Shown here piece after piece: positions 13,401 through 28,400 of a stretch of 64,000 nt of DNA. The position numbers and the translations under genes were made by a program. This stretch comes from Bradysia coprophila (taxonomy: Eukaryota; Arthropoda; Insecta; Diptera; Sciaridae). Location of the stretch: the NCBI RefSeq assembly GCF_014529535.1, contig NC_050738.1, positions 9,457,410 through 9,521,409 of the forward strand, written 5' to 3'. Position 1 is the stretch's first letter, and every line of letters begins with the position of its first letter. The notes beneath the pieces were generated by a model that saw nothing but the letters and a program-made list of their open reading frames with translations, was not told the DNA's origin and did no database searches.

Positions 13401-16400
13401 TTGCACTCATTATGAACTTAGGAAAATAGCTACTGGGCAGTCGAGACGGTTTACTTGTAGTCCGAAATTATATTTTGGCTTCGTAGAACACAGATAAACA
13501 CAAGAGAGAGGAATTATATGATATGCAGTACATACTGTCCCGTACAATCTTTTTCTAAATAAAAGTTATAGTCAAATCGACAATATTGTATTATTTGGCG
13601 ATTTGTCATATTTTGGAGTTTCTTCACACTTTGGCGATTTTTCTTGACAATTCATCATATTTAGTTGATTTGTTAAATCATCAAGAAAAGTCTCAGAAGT
13701 GTGAAGAAACGCCATAAAGACAAATTTTCAATTCTCTATGATCCTTGGAGTTTCTTTACTCTTTGGCGATATTTCTTGGTTTTTCTTCACATTATGGCGA
13801 TTTTTCTTGTTGATTTAACAAATCAACCATAATGATGAATTGCCAAGAAAAATCGATAGAGTGTGAAGAGAAGAAGAGAAAAACGCCAGAGTGTGAGGAA
13901 ACGCCAAAGTGTAAAAATACGTTTTTGAAATGTCTCTACATTATCTTTCGTAAAATGATAGTGTCCTCGGGATCTTTCGTTAAAGTATGAATTCCCTAGG
14001 ATCGAACAAGATGCCGTTACCTGACGTAAAATAAGAGTTTCCTTAGGATCGAACCAGGCAGCATTTCGTAACTTTTATAAAAGGATAGATTCACTAGCTT
14101 CGAACAAATAACGCCTTTTAGATAAATTTCGTAAAAGGATACATTTCAAAGGATTTGTTTAATCACCACGAAGAATCGCCAAAGTGTGAAGAAACGCAAC
14201 AAAGACAAATTTATCATTCTTTGTTTTTGCCGGCGTTTCTTCATCCCTTGCCAATTTTTTATTTTTGGCGATTCTTCATGGGAATCATGATTAATGACGG
14301 CTACGAGCGTTAGCGAAAACGAATGAGATGTTCCGATCCGAATCTGCGAGCGAACTTCCGTTTCGTTAAAAAAAAACCTTTAGTTGAAATGATGATGATG
14401 AAGATTTCAAATGGACGGCTCTTGGTGTTTCTCTAATTTTGATTCTATATCCTGCAAAGCATTAGTTGAAGCTATTGCGTCCAGCAACTTTTTGATCATT
14501 CTTCAGCGACAAGTTTTTTTTTCTAATGGTGCTCCGCACTTTACATCGAACTGATGCAAATTCCTTTATGAAGAGAAAACAAAACCACATTAGCTTCACT
14601 ATTATTCACAATTATTTTAACATTTAGATCAATTTGGCCGTTGAATTTAATGATCAAAATTTTGCTGGCCAGCATTTTAGATGAGACACATAAATAAACA
14701 AACGTCTGATACATATCATGACAAGCACACAATATGTTTTTGAAGACAATAGAAGCGATGACGGACGTAGGGTGGCTAAATGTACAATTATATTTTACGT
14801 TCTTTTGTATGTTGAGACGTACTGAACGCTTTCCTATATCGTTCACTGATACAAAACATCTTTTTTCAAACTCAAACGGTTTATATTGCATAAAGGTACT
14901 CTTAATTTAGAAGCCTGATGTAATAATTAAAAACCAAGAGAAAATGTAACCAAAACCAAAATTTAGTTTATCCACCCTATATCACATTTTGAAATCGTGA
15001 CTGCAGCGCCGTCATTGCGACCGCTGAGTTAACTAAATTTAAATTTGTGGATTCCATTGTTGTGGGATAAAGTGTGGGTTAAATAAGATTAATACCTTTG
15101 AAAAACCCGAAATCTAAATTTCCTCGACTGTAAGCATGGATTTCACTATATAACAGAACGCCGGCAGCAGAAGTTAGTCATATATTTTGCCTTCTTTATC
15201 GATAACAGATGACTAGCCAATTCTAATAGGTTAAACGCTCCATGATTTTTTTTACTAGTCACTCAGGGAAATAGGTATTTTAGGAAACCCTTCCAAATAA
15301 ATAGAAATAGAAATGTGAAGGACACGTAACTACTTGATTACTGCCGTCGGTTACACATTAATATTTTTAAGAATAAGTACTCTGGATCCCTCCTAAAGAC
15401 CTATACGTCTATCTCAGTACTTTTAACATTTAACTACTTGTAACAAACAAAGACTCGTTAGATTACAGAAGAAGCTCGAATTTGTTATCAAGGAACGCCA
15501 TGAACGTCATGTGGTATCGACAATGAAGTCACTAATTAGTGCGATGAATTCTGGCATGTGGTATCTTATAGAACAAATTCCAAATTGTATATCAACCAAT
15601 TCAATTGAAAGCTCACCGATTGTAAAAGGTTAAAGGGCAAAGGTGAATAAGAACGATTCGATACTCGATTCGACGGTAACGCAGTAAGTTCATTGCCGAG
15701 ATTATAGCAAAAAAAATTTCTTCGTAATAGAACTAAAAATCATTCCTAAAAATAAGCTATCTGCGTCCATATATCAAGTCAACCTCGCCTACACATTTTA
15801 CCGTTTTAGTATAAAATAAAAATATTTTAACTGCCATGCTTCTTTTGCCGTGTCATTTCACTATGAAAAGACGCTAATCAAAAATGGTTTAACATTTTTC
15901 CGTTGAATCAATAAAACCATCCAACGTTCTGTTTTTTTATGATACACCATCATAACATTTAGACTCGAATTTCCGAAAAGTATAATTAATAATACGAACA
16001 GGAAAAATGGCTTCCTTCCCTGTGTACTAATTTGATTTATTTATACTTTCGGTTTTGGAAGAAAATTTGGTACCGTGAATATTATAGTGGGTTCAGTATC
16101 AGCATATACTTTAATTGACCTTAATTGCCGTATTTTTGTATGTCTCATTATCATTTTTGATGGAATATTTGTGTATTCGTTTCGTTTGTGTATTAAATTG
16201 CTGTGAATACGTAATGTTATCACGATAGTTGGTTCGGAAAGTTAAGTTACTAGACTGATGATGGGTAGTAAATTTCCACAAAATTTTAGCGAGGGTCCTT
16301 TTTCATTCCTAATTTACTGCTGACCTAACAGATTACATTAAGTTCAATCGATGACACGACACAAAATTTTGTTTATTTCAATTATTTTCTTCGCACGCTT

Positions 16401-19400
16401 CGTCTTTTCAATGATCCACTTTATTTCGTGTAATATTGATAAGAAACTAGAACGTTTCGCTTCTTTATGCAACGCGTATTATTTAATATTCACATGATAA
16501 AATTCAAGTTTTCTGAAAAAACAGGAACATTAATCTAATCTAAACCTGGATTCTATGTCTCTGCAATATTTATTGGTCACATCACAATACTCATTTGTGT
16601 GGGTCGCATTAAATATGAATTCAAACCACTTCCTTCTGCCACTCGACATTTATTTTTACTCATTTGTCTTCGACGACAACATTAAAAACTTTCATTTTCG
16701 ATTTGCGATAACACTATCTCAGCTTATCGCAACATGCACTCACAGCTATATTTACATCAATTAATAAACAAAATGGCAAACGCTAGTTCTTAAGGTTTGC
16801 GTTTGTATAAATTCCTCAACCGTTGGTGAGTAAACAAGAAATGAAATGTGGTGGACTCATGTATTGAAGGACTGTAGTTGTATCAGTGCCGGACTGGCTC
16901 AAAAAAGCCCATGTGGAAAAAACTCAAAACCACTTACTAGCAACATTTTTACTGTTTTAGAAAACGAGCTTGTATATCATGAGCGGAGCGAGAGAAATTC
17001 TTTCTTCTAAGAGCAGACAATAGAGAATTTTTTCTACTTAATTAAAGATGATGAATTTCATCAAGCTTACTTGTTGTCGAAATTTAACCGAAGGACTGGC
17101 TACGTTTCTTCAGTTAAAATGACAATACCTCTGACTTCATCCTATCTTACACCGAACTTCTTAACAACTTCCATTGGCTTTGTTTGCCCTGCTAAAATCA
17201 CTTTCGTTCCGAGTGTGCACCATAAAATTTTCAAAATCTCTGACAGCCCTCAATCTTACATTCCATGCTGTGTTGCAAAGTACAGAATCGTATCGAATTG
17301 AGAGGTGGTAGACTTTGAACAACAAATACCTTTTAAAATTCAGATTGCAATTGGTACGATAAAATGAGTCTACAGTTTAGACCCTAAACATCCTCGTGCT
17401 CGAAATTATTCAAAGCCCAATTCGGGTCTTTGCCTGCCTGAGCCAAAGCCCTTTAGGAATCCCTCGAATTCCCAGTATGGCCAATCCGGCACTGATTTCT
17501 GTGTACGTACATGGCATTGCGTTCATTTCATTTCATTGAGACATAAGATAGGAGCAAAGCAGGTTGATTGATCGATGCATTGCATGATTCTTAGAATCAT
17601 GGTATTTTTCATTTAAAATTCGGTTCAGATTCAGTAAATAGTCTAAAATATCGTTAAAATTTTGACGAACGATAATTAACCGAAATTGTACAAAGACCGA
17701 CACTTCCAAGTTCTATAAGATATAAATTGCTTGAAGATGAGTGTGAAGCTATTTTCGTACATCATGTATTACACCATTTTCCACATTATATTTTCATTTT
17801 CAATGAATATTATTTTAATCTAAAATACAGAATACCTACACACTTACTATCATGCAACGTGATTTATAATTAAATTACAATTTTTATTTGTTTTCATTTT
17901 AACAGAACATATTTTATGTATAATACCCAGAGATATGTTGTTTTTTACTCGTATATGCCGTGCTGGATTAAACGATATTATTTCGAACCTGAATCATTTT
18001 CAGAAAAAAAACGCGTATTTTCATAATTAAAGTAAAATGGGTACTTGAACATTATCTGAATGAAACGGATAGGTCATGATTGTGTATGCACACTTATCCA
18101 TCCGTACATATTGTGAGTGTGTATCATTGTATTTGATGGCAAATATCCAATAAACAAAGCCAGTTCCACAGTGTTTCGTTATGAGTTTTACGCAAATGCA
18201 CTTTATCATCAACATAACGTATGTATAGGCATATGAGACAAGCCTGTGTATATGGGGTGTGTAGTATACAATGCATAATATGCATCGTAACACTAGTATA
18301 ATTTAATTAGATTGTTTACTACGCTGTACAAGCATGAATTTGTCATCGTTTCCCATTTAATCGACTTAAGAAAATAAACTCGATATTTCTTCATTTCATT
18401 GTGTTATAGATGGGAAGGAGTTGTTCGCCTCCAACGCTGGCGACGAGTAGCTTTTATGTTATGGAAGATATATAGCATTCGTTCCACAAAATCAAATTAA
18501 AAACTTAGTCTGCCTATGAAACAAATACTTCCAAAGACTTTGATATTAAATGTTGTAGAACTGTGTCTTTTCACTTATAGTATCAATAGGGGGCGAATAG
18601 CAATCGTCAGCTTCTCTTCGTCGGTAGCGACTACTCTTACTACTCTTATAAATAGATAAACAAACAAAAGTGTTTTTTTTATCAAAACAACCAATGAATT
18701 ATAATGACATCATTCCTTTTAAGTACAATACAAATTAATTAATTCTGATTAAAATTTGGTATTTGATTTTGAACTGTGAACTCATTCATCAATTTTTATT
18801 AGGCATGAAAAACTTGAGCTACTGTATCTCGTTGATATTCTTAATAACACATTTAGCATGGTTTAAGATGAAATTTTCAACAAAGTGCTCACTAATTTAT
18901 AGCTTGAAAGATTCTACAATAAACAATATCGATACGCAGACATTGGCCTACCCGACATTTTAGACAAAGATATACGCGAAGTATAGCTCGAGTAAAACAG
19001 AACTTTAGTCAAAATCGTGGTGGTTTCAGTGTGCTGTGCTTTGAGATGATATTGTCAGTAATCAACGCACTTCAAGCATGAGTAGTACTCTAAATAGATT
19101 ACTGAGTTGGGACAGTGCATCAAACAAATTTTGGCACTATAAAAAATCTGGAAACATTTTGCATACAAAATAGTACTCTATTTGACAGCTGTCACTCGAA
19201 GCACTTTTGCTTGAAGTGCGTTGCAGTAATTCACATTTTGGTTATTGATTGGTTCAATATATCAAGTTTGTTTAGTCTGAACGATCGGAACGAATACGCA
19301 CTTGCAGCCAGTGCCGTCTTTAGCTTTTTGACGGCATGGGTACAATTTAAATGAACTTGTTGGACACTCTCAATTTTTTTTTTTGGATTTGGACGACAAG

Positions 19401-22400
19401 GTTTTTTGTCCATATGGAAAAGAATGCACTACTTGCAGCTATGGATTTTTATGATCTAAATGTCTCCATTTCTTCGCCGTCTTCTTACTAATTTTCCATC
19501 AGATGAGAATGTATATTATGTCGCAGGCTTCACCCATAAAAATATAGATTTTACATTGTATGCACATTATACCCTACCCAACCCATAAACCTGAACATTA
19601 AAATGTCAACACAGGTGCATTTTCTTTGTCAGTTTTGTTGGATATATTTTCTGCGTTGAACATCCACTTCATGTTTTTCTTTTTCAATTGTTTGTTTTTT
19701 ACTATTCATTCGTATAGTTACATGTATGAGGAGAGCGCTTGCTTATAAGAAGAACTTTTACATACTGATTACTCTAAAGTTTACATTATATTCTGAGTGG
19801 CATATATGAGTGTTATTAAGGTCACTGACATTTTTATGGTCTTATTTTTGATAAGTTTATTTTTTAAAGGCTTTTAATCTTAGCCAGATACGTTTGGAAA
19901 TGACAATCAGAACGTTAGTTCGTTCTTAGTTCCGAGCTAGAAATTTACCTTGATACACCGAGAAAACTGTTAACGTCGTATTTTGTTGATTGCATTTCAA
20001 GTATTGTGTTGCAATTCAACAGAGGACCAAACTCCCTCACTAGTGATGAACGAAATTTCGTTTCGAAATGTAAAGGACTTTTGTTAGAGCAACGTTCATG
20101 GAGCTTTGTCATCTGCTAGTGGACCAGATTCAGAAGTATCCAAAATGCTCTAAGGAAAGTCTGATAGATTTCGGGCTATTTGGTTGAACTTTCGTTCGAA
20201 ATCAAGCTCTTCTTGAGTACCGTGTGGTACATAGATTTAATCGTTGAAAAGTCGAATAATAAGCTTAGTTTATAAACAAACGTTAGGATTAATTATCATG
20301 AAGTGCCTGTACAATCAATAAACTATGCTGACCTTGAATATCGAACTTTATTCATCGTGCACTTACTTATCCGTTATTTTTTCCTTTCTTTTTCAGATCT
20401 GTCCCGCAATCGCTTCTGTGAACTTCCCGAAGATGTTACAAATTTTCCCTTCCTCGAAACGTTGCTGGTCTACCACAATACGTTGCGAACGATTCCGGAA
20501 ACAGTTCGTGGTCTTCACTCACTCTCATACTTAGATTTAAGGTAATTTCAATGCAAAACCAGAATATATCCAATTTCAATCCCAAGGCTTCGTTCAAAAC
20601 ATAATTAAATTACACGCTAATCACCATAAAGTAATTAAATTAATGACAGAACAGCACAACAGCTCGAAACCGAGAATTATAAATGAATGAACCACTTTGT
20701 GCTATTGCTTTTTTATTTTTCCATGTGGTAAAGCTGTCGTGGTAGTTTAATTAAGTGGTTACATGATGCGACGAGTGATGGGAACAAAAATAATTAATGA
20801 ACATGAATGTGACATTGTAATGTTTCCCATTTCCAGGAGCAATCAATTATCTGTGTTACCACGAGAAATATGCTTATTGCCACTACAAGTACTTCTAGTC
20901 TCCAACAATCGTTTGCTATCTCTTCCCGAAGAACTTGGTCGCATGGATCTACTCACTGAATTGGACGTGTCGTGCAATCAAATTACTCATCTTCCAGCCA
21001 GAATGAGTGATCTAAAAAGTCTAAAATCATTGTCGCTACGTTCAAATCAGTTAGTTTATTTACCCAAAGGTATGTGTGTCTATACAATCCAGTTCAGTCA
21101 TTTCAATCGTTCTAACATTACATTCATCCCATTGCAGAAGTAACCTGTCTTCAATTGGTTTCATTAGACATAAGTTGTAATCGAATTGCAACACTACCGG
21201 TTGAATTGAGGCTAATGACTTCGTTGGTTAGCTTAGAATTGGAAAATAATCCACTGACGTCGCCTCCGGCTAGTGTAAATTTAATAAAATTAAATCAACC
21301 AAAGATTTTGCTTAATTGACCATTTCATTCATTTCGTTTTTAGTTGTGCGTTCGCGGTCTGGTTCACGTTTTCAAATTCCTCGACAATGCAGCGACAAAA
21401 GATGAAAAAACGAGAGCCGGTGGAAATTTCGATGGTCACACCACATTACGTCGTACGATACAAACAAAGCACAATGCTAGCGTTATCGATGGTCAGAAGG
21501 GACGGCGTCAACATGTAGATTCTGGATACAGTACAAGTGATGGTCTGGACAAGCGATGGTCCCAAGAAGCCCCATCTTCCAATGAAAACGGTGCAAAATG
21601 GTCACCGACACCACTGCACATTCGATCCGAAAATGATGGATCGTCGCCAATTCATACGGTTGTTGATGATGAGTGTAAACGGCCCGGTGCGGCGGGTGTG
21701 AACGGATGTGTGCCAAAAGATGAACAGAGGAAGACAATTAGTAACGGTAGTCACAGTAACAGGTAAGCTCTTCGTCATTCGTATTTCGGTTTTCTTTTTC
21801 AGCTTTCAAGACTTCTCGCCATTTTTCGTTTTGTTTTGTTGTTTGTTTACAGTAACGGTGAGTCTCCGGATGGAGATTATACACCTGACAGTCACAAGTT
21901 TAAGTCGTTAGGAAACGTTCAAACATATAGGTTGGTACTTTTGTTTTTGTTTTTATTTTCATTTCTTTTTATTAGTTTTTACGCTTTTAATTTAAGTAGG
22001 GCGCTAAAATTCGATAGCAAGTCCATATTTGGGGAGGGAAATTATTGCAAACAATCGATCTGCTGTTATGACTAAATCGATTTAATCAATTCGCTTTGAA
22101 GTAAATTTGCAAAAACGTAGCACAGTTTCCATTCGATTTCTTGAGCACCTAGTTGCACACTGTAATTCTCAGTTATATGAGAGTAGTTCCCAGGCGATCT
22201 TAAATCTGAAGCTTATAGTCGAATTCGTGAAAATACAAAATTGTCACTTCAACTGTGTCAGAAATTAGGACGAATTCACTGAACGTAAACAGTTATCACT
22301 TGGACGAGAATCTCAGAAGTTTCTCTTGTACCTTCATTACAATGTTCACCTGAAGCTTAAGCGTTAAATTGAGCTTCAGACGCTGAAATAGATCTAGGTC

Positions 22401-25400
22401 CATCAATTATAACGGAGACGAGACGCAGCCTTTCAAAAACGGTTAAATCATCTGTGAACGACTTCAACGACAAAAATAAGCGGTAACGTGCGATTTATGA
22501 GGTCTCTTATAGTAAAATGAATGATAAAACAAATGAAGTAAAAGATTTTGTACCAAATACTAGCCGATACTTTGAACAACCTAAGTAACAGATTCAATAA
22601 TTCTACCTCTGGTCGTTGCTTTAAGGTTAATAGTAAAGCAGATGGATTGGTTAGAGGGTTAAATGATAGGGAAGGATGTTATCAATATCATCAATGGATG
22701 TATCCGGTCGTGAATCAACACGGATGTGCCTTTACTTGAAAAACTTTTATAAATAAATTATGCGACGTACAATGATTGTACTGTTGACTATCTCTTGTTG
22801 TTTCAATGTAACATGCTTCCTACTACAGATTGATAACAACTACATTTCAGCACATTATCCCTAGATTTCAGAGTCAACCATATTTCTGCTCCTTAGACTA
22901 GATTGCTACCAGCATATACCACATGCAATATATTATGCTACTTACGAATGGTTCACGGTGATACCATTCAGCTTTTTCTTATTATTTTCCTTTATTTCTC
23001 AATATTACATTTTAAAAAACTGACGTCGAAGCACACTGAAAAGTTCATAGATGCTAGTACATTCTCGTTTGCATACACGATTTACGCTGAAGCCTTCATT
23101 ACGCATCGCACTCACAATATGCCGCCCCACTCACTGTTGAAATACATTATTTACAGAGAATACAAAGAAGCTCTGCGCCAACAACGAAATCAAGACTCCA
23201 CGGCAATCTACCGACCCAAGGAACAACAAACACCAACCGATAGCACCCCGTCGAGCACCGACTCGCCCACATCATTTAAATCCCAAAATTCCACTCCATC
23301 ACCGACCATCTTTAGCAGTAACCAAAGTTCTCCCACATCACCACATCCAACGCAAAAGTCGAGTTTATTGGATCAGAAGAATAAAAATGGCCAAAGTAAT
23401 GGCAAAACAATCAAATCAAGTGTAACCTTTGCCAATCCAGAAAACGATAATCTTGTCAACAAAACAGCCAATAAAATCAACAAAAATGATGAGTCTGATG
23501 GATCGGCACCGACAGGCCTTAAGAAACCAGTGCAAAAAGTCACTCCGTCACGAAACACGAACGCAACATATCAGAGTCCGACGAATTGGACGATCAATGG
23601 AAATCACAAAACGGTTGAGATAACCACCACTGTAACCAAGGAGTATAATGTCTATGTGAAACCAAGCAGTCCAACGAAATCGGTCCAGGCCACTATGAGC
23701 TACAATAATGTTCCAACACCGACACTGGTTAGTTCGAATGGCAAAGCGAATGGGACAAATAAAGTGGGACCGAAACAGAACAGGTAAATTTGAAGTGATT
23801 GGGTCATTCAGCACTGAATTTATTGAAGAGGAGGAGGAGGAGACGAATTCTGTAGAAGAGATGTCACGACGGTATTTGCAAAATGCGTTGCTTTGTGGTC
23901 CTTTTTGACGCAAATAGTTCGACCCAAAAAAGCTTTGCATTTTCTAGAGACCGTCAGGGTATTCCACCTCTCCATAAAATTAATTTTTATTCCGAAAATT
24001 CTGTGCTGAACGAAACATTTCGGAAAAATGAATTTGGTGATTGGACCAACTGACGTTCTTATGATTTCAGAACCGTTTCTTGGAACCGAGACATCCCAGC
24101 TGAAAAACTAAGCTTTACGATGAGACGAGAGTTCGACAAGCAGAAGGAAGAAACCGAACTCATTGAGCAGTTACGGAAGGTATGAATGAACTTACGATAC
24201 GACCGTTCATTCGAATTTTACTAATCTCCTTATGACTTTCCAGATCATCGAAAGTCGTCTGAAAATGTCGCTTCCAAAAGATATTTCTTCTGCCTTGATC
24301 GATGGTGTCGTTCTATGGTTAGTTACGGAGCTTTTAAGTTGTTTTAAAGAAAAGCTTTGCAGACTTTTAATATGAAACTTCTTTTCTCAGTCATTTGGCC
24401 AATCATGTGCGTCCTAGATCTGTTGCCAGCATTCATGTACCATCCGCTGCAGTTGTAAGTTATATGTCACTTTCGGTTCATTTCAATTTCCCTGACATTT
24501 GTTTTTTCCCTAAATTTAGCCCAAATTAACAATGGCTCGAGCTCGACGGAATGTTGATAATTTCTTGAACGCATGCCGTAGCATTGGAGTCGATGAGGTA
24601 TGTGTTCCATACATACGTCCAACTATTTTTGTTTTTGTTTTGTTATATTTAAGAGAACTTTTGCATGTTATCGTAATGGCTTTTTGTAATTCAAAGTGCA
24701 ACGGGAAAATTTCAAAACCAAATCAAACGACAAATCAAAGTCAAGTTTTAGTTTTTTGAAATTTTCTTTAGATATTAACACACCACTTCATTTCTCATTT
24801 ATATGAACAAACTAACAACAAAAAAATAAAATGAAAAAAAAAACAAACAAAAATTACACTGCTAACTCGCGTTGTTTTGGTGTTGGTTGCAGGAGTTGAT
24901 ATGCTCCTGTTCGGACATTGTCCCCGATCCATCCGTCACCAACAACGATGACCAACCGACCGATATACCTAATCCCAGCGCCCTGTTACAAACAGTCACC
25001 GCATTACTGTTACCGATGCCCAACAGCAACGGATCCACTCAGGACGAACACAACACTGCAACTAACACCAAAATTTCATTGGAAAACGATAACTATGAAT
25101 TGTACTTTAAAAAGTGTGGCGTTCATTTTCAAAAATCATCTTTGTGCGATGCTGATGCAACTAACAATCACCAGCCTAAGTATAGTTTAGATGATGATTT
25201 AGAGATAAGTAACAATAACAGCTTATGCGGAATGATTGCACTAAACGGTAATGATGATAACAATTGTGATAATATGAGTGTGAATGACGGACCGATGCCG
25301 GTGGCCCATGTTCGCCGAGCTCCGAACACGTTAGATCTGTCGTCAACGGCCAAGAAACGGAAATACAATCAAACCAAACGCAATTTGAACGCGTCGAATT

Positions 25401-28400
25401 CGAAATTCGAGGCATTTCAGCTGAATGGAATCACGGAGGAGTGTGAATATGACAGCGATGTCGGTAAATTTAACTGTCGAATGGAAACGGTTTCGGATAA
25501 CAGTAGCGGTTCGTTTGATTTTGTCGATGGATGTAGTTTTAACACGCCGACGCCGAGAGTCTTGGAAGAGAAGGAGTTGTTCCATGGCAACCGGCCGGAG
25601 ACTGTTGAATCGAATGTTACAGGTTTAGGAGAGAAAAAGATTGTTATGAAACGAATTGAATTTTTTGAAGGTAGTTCGGGCAAACAGGTTCCGAAGGAGG
25701 ATGAGACTTTGAGGAAAGTAGTCAGTTGTGATGACGACAATAAAACGTTGTCGACCGTGTTTTGTTTGGGTGGCTTTCTTGTGACGGCTTTAATACTGTA
25801 TTTATTTCCGCTTCCGAATTGATCGATTGACAGTGATGGAATCGATAGAAAGTTTGCCTACATCGATACAATTGAACTTTTTTACGGTCAACAGTTAATC
25901 CCAGTTGTTATAATTAACTTTAGTGCAATTTTTCCACAAACTTAAGTTCCTTGAGATATTTTTGAATTAATTTATTGAATTCTACAGCTGAATCTATTGA
26001 AAGAATCTTAATTTTATATTTACTTCAAAGCAGCAACGATGAGGCTAATTTATTTATTTTTTGTTTATTATTTTCTTTGAAATAAAAATTGTGATTCTCA
26101 CTTATTTAACGGCAACTATAATTTATTGAAAGTCTACAACAGTACAAACAAACGAAAGTTCAGTTTTAACATTGAGAGTAAAACAAACTGCATACAGTGA
26201 AGGAATCATAAGATCCATAAGAGACAATTTCTATGTAAATAATCTGATTTGTTCGTTACTAGTTATTTGAGTATAACATACGATGCCATGGGTGTGATAA
26301 TGTCGAATATCAATTGGATTCAAATTGTTAGATCTTACAATGCCAGGGCTGTACTTCTTGTGTGAGAGTATATTTGAAGAAGGGATGCATGAACGTAGAA
26401 AATTTACGACGATAAAAACACTGAAAAAGTCTGGAAATCCTCAGTTCTTTTTACTAAAAAGTTTTTAGCGCCAGAAATTATCTTTCTCGACGCCAAATGT
26501 TCATTCTGGGCGTCAAATGTCTATGAATTAGTTGACTCAAAAAACATTTTTTTTTTGTAAATTCCGGCGTGAATTCCCATATGGAAGAGGCGCCACTAGA
26601 AATCCTGAAAAAACACTTTGGTTTACAAAATCCCGAAAACCCTAGAACGGTGAGGAACATCCTTAAACCTCGGTAGAGAAATTTCTCTGACATTCAAAGA
26701 AATTTCTCGGAAAAAAAATAACATTTTTTAAGAGAAACCTTTTTCATACCTAGATCCAATATGACTAAAAGTCTTCTTTAGCGTATTCAATTCCAGAACT
26801 CTCACGCCCTTAAAAAGCCTTTTAGTCCTAGGTACGAAATGTACTATTGTCAGTCAAATGTACGATTATTACCTCTCACTCTTGAATCTCAAATTTTTAA
26901 CGGTCAAAAATTTGCCGTGCTCAACATGTCACTAAAAAACAGAAACTGTTTTTGGGAAAACATTTTCCCACATTTTCTTGAGTTTTACCAGATTTTCTTT
27001 ACATCGGCTACCTTCAAATAAGTGATCCATTTTGTCTCAGCTGTTTTTACATCTGATCCGCTTGCACAAACATATGTTCTTATGATTGTTTATACGAGTG
27101 AACGATGAAAACGCATGCGCGTGGTAATTGTAAAACCGTTTAAAGACGAAAAACCACATTTGTTTGCATGAGTGGATCAGCAGAAAAACAGCTGAAACGA
27201 AATACGTCACTTATTTCAGAGTCGCCGACTACAATGTAAGGAAAATATGAGAAAGCTCAAGAAAACATGGGAAAATGTTTTTCCAAAAATAGTTCATGCT
27301 CAAAAATCACACAAAGTTTTTCAATATAGTACGAGAGTACGTCTCGCATCGCGTATTTACATGGCGATTTCCTAGTGGGACTATCCCACACACCCACACC
27401 TAAGGAAACCACATCAGAAAATAGATTATTGAAAGACTTATCAGCTACAACTCGAATTATACATAGAATTTCATGTGACCAAATCGGGACCATAGGAACA
27501 CTGAGATCACTGAGATGCAATTCGCAATCGTGAAACGCTAGTAAAAGTTGATTCTTTCTGAAATTATACACAAAAAATCGAGGGGACAACAACGCGAGCG
27601 AATGGTGAGACAGTCTGGTGCGAATAATGACCGAACAAAGGCGAATAATGAGCGAATGAAGGCGAAAAATGGGGAAACAATATGCGAATAATGGGGAAAT
27701 AATAGGCAAATAATGGGCGAATGGCCGAACGGTGGGACAAGATTTTCCATAGTTGTTTCCCCATCGCAAAGAATGCATAAAGAAGATAAGTTTTCAATAT
27801 TAATAGCTGAATGGTAGTCATGTCATGGCGTTGTCAAAAACGTACTAAATTTTACTACTACACGATGGTGATTATCTGCTCTATTATATTTTGCTAACTA
27901 GCAAAAATCATTTTTATCTAGTCTTGTGAAATCAGATACACGAACTAAACCTGAAACTTTCAATCGAAACTGAATTTTTGTTATGATTTATTTTTACTCA
28001 TGGACATTCCACTTACTTAGGGTTGCCATTTTTGAAAATTCGAAAAGAGGACATTTTGTACGAAAAAAGAGGACAAAAAGAGGACGCCTTTTAATTCGAA
28101 AAAGAGGACGAAAAGAGGACAAATAAAGAGTCTTAGCTCTTTTATTATTCTATGTGGACCAATAGATATTCAAATAATTAGTGAGAAAAGTTAAAATTAA
28201 AATTTCATTTGGTTTGAGGCGAATCCGAGGTTTCAGTACCTACCATTTGTAAACATGACCTTTTTTTCCTTTTTTTTATAAAAACCTTCATATTCTTCCT
28301 TATTTTCCAGAAAAGTGATTCTTTTACTTTTTTTGCTAACTTTACTTGGAGTTCTTGAACTGTAAGCTACAAACATGCACTTATCTCAGAAGAAATTCAT

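Larger units (their letters stand above)
1619..20396 (+). other. Lrch: Lrch intron 1, 18.8 kb, non-coding and repeat-rich
   Basis: The intron runs from a GTGAGT donor to a TTTTCAG acceptor and contains no exon I can support. It holds partial promoter repeats (7746; 12211 and 15134), an element with 19-bp inverted ends (8920-9735), a 2.9 kb foldback (12233-15133) and a CAGTGCCGG-ended element (16884-17494). The remaining stretches (1.6-7.7, 9.8-12.2, 15.2-16.9 and 17.5-20.4 kb) are AT-rich with nothing recognisable. Confidence 0.8.

Noticed and set aside
17071-17301. 76-codon frame inside the CAGTGCCGG element as a transposase fragment
   Set aside because: No DDE or zinc-finger motif is visible.
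22903-23156. N-terminal extension of Lrch exon 7 by the longer open frame
   Set aside because: A TTTACAG acceptor at 23156 matches the phase of exon 6; the upstream part has intron-like composition.
23548-23940. 130-codon minus frame opposite Lrch exon 7
   Set aside because: Shadow of the real plus-strand exon, which has in-phase splice sites.
27257-27778. 173-codon minus frame
   Set aside because: It is a translation of the tandem GCGAATRATG words of a MITE; the same repeats at 44437-44812 give similar spurious frames.
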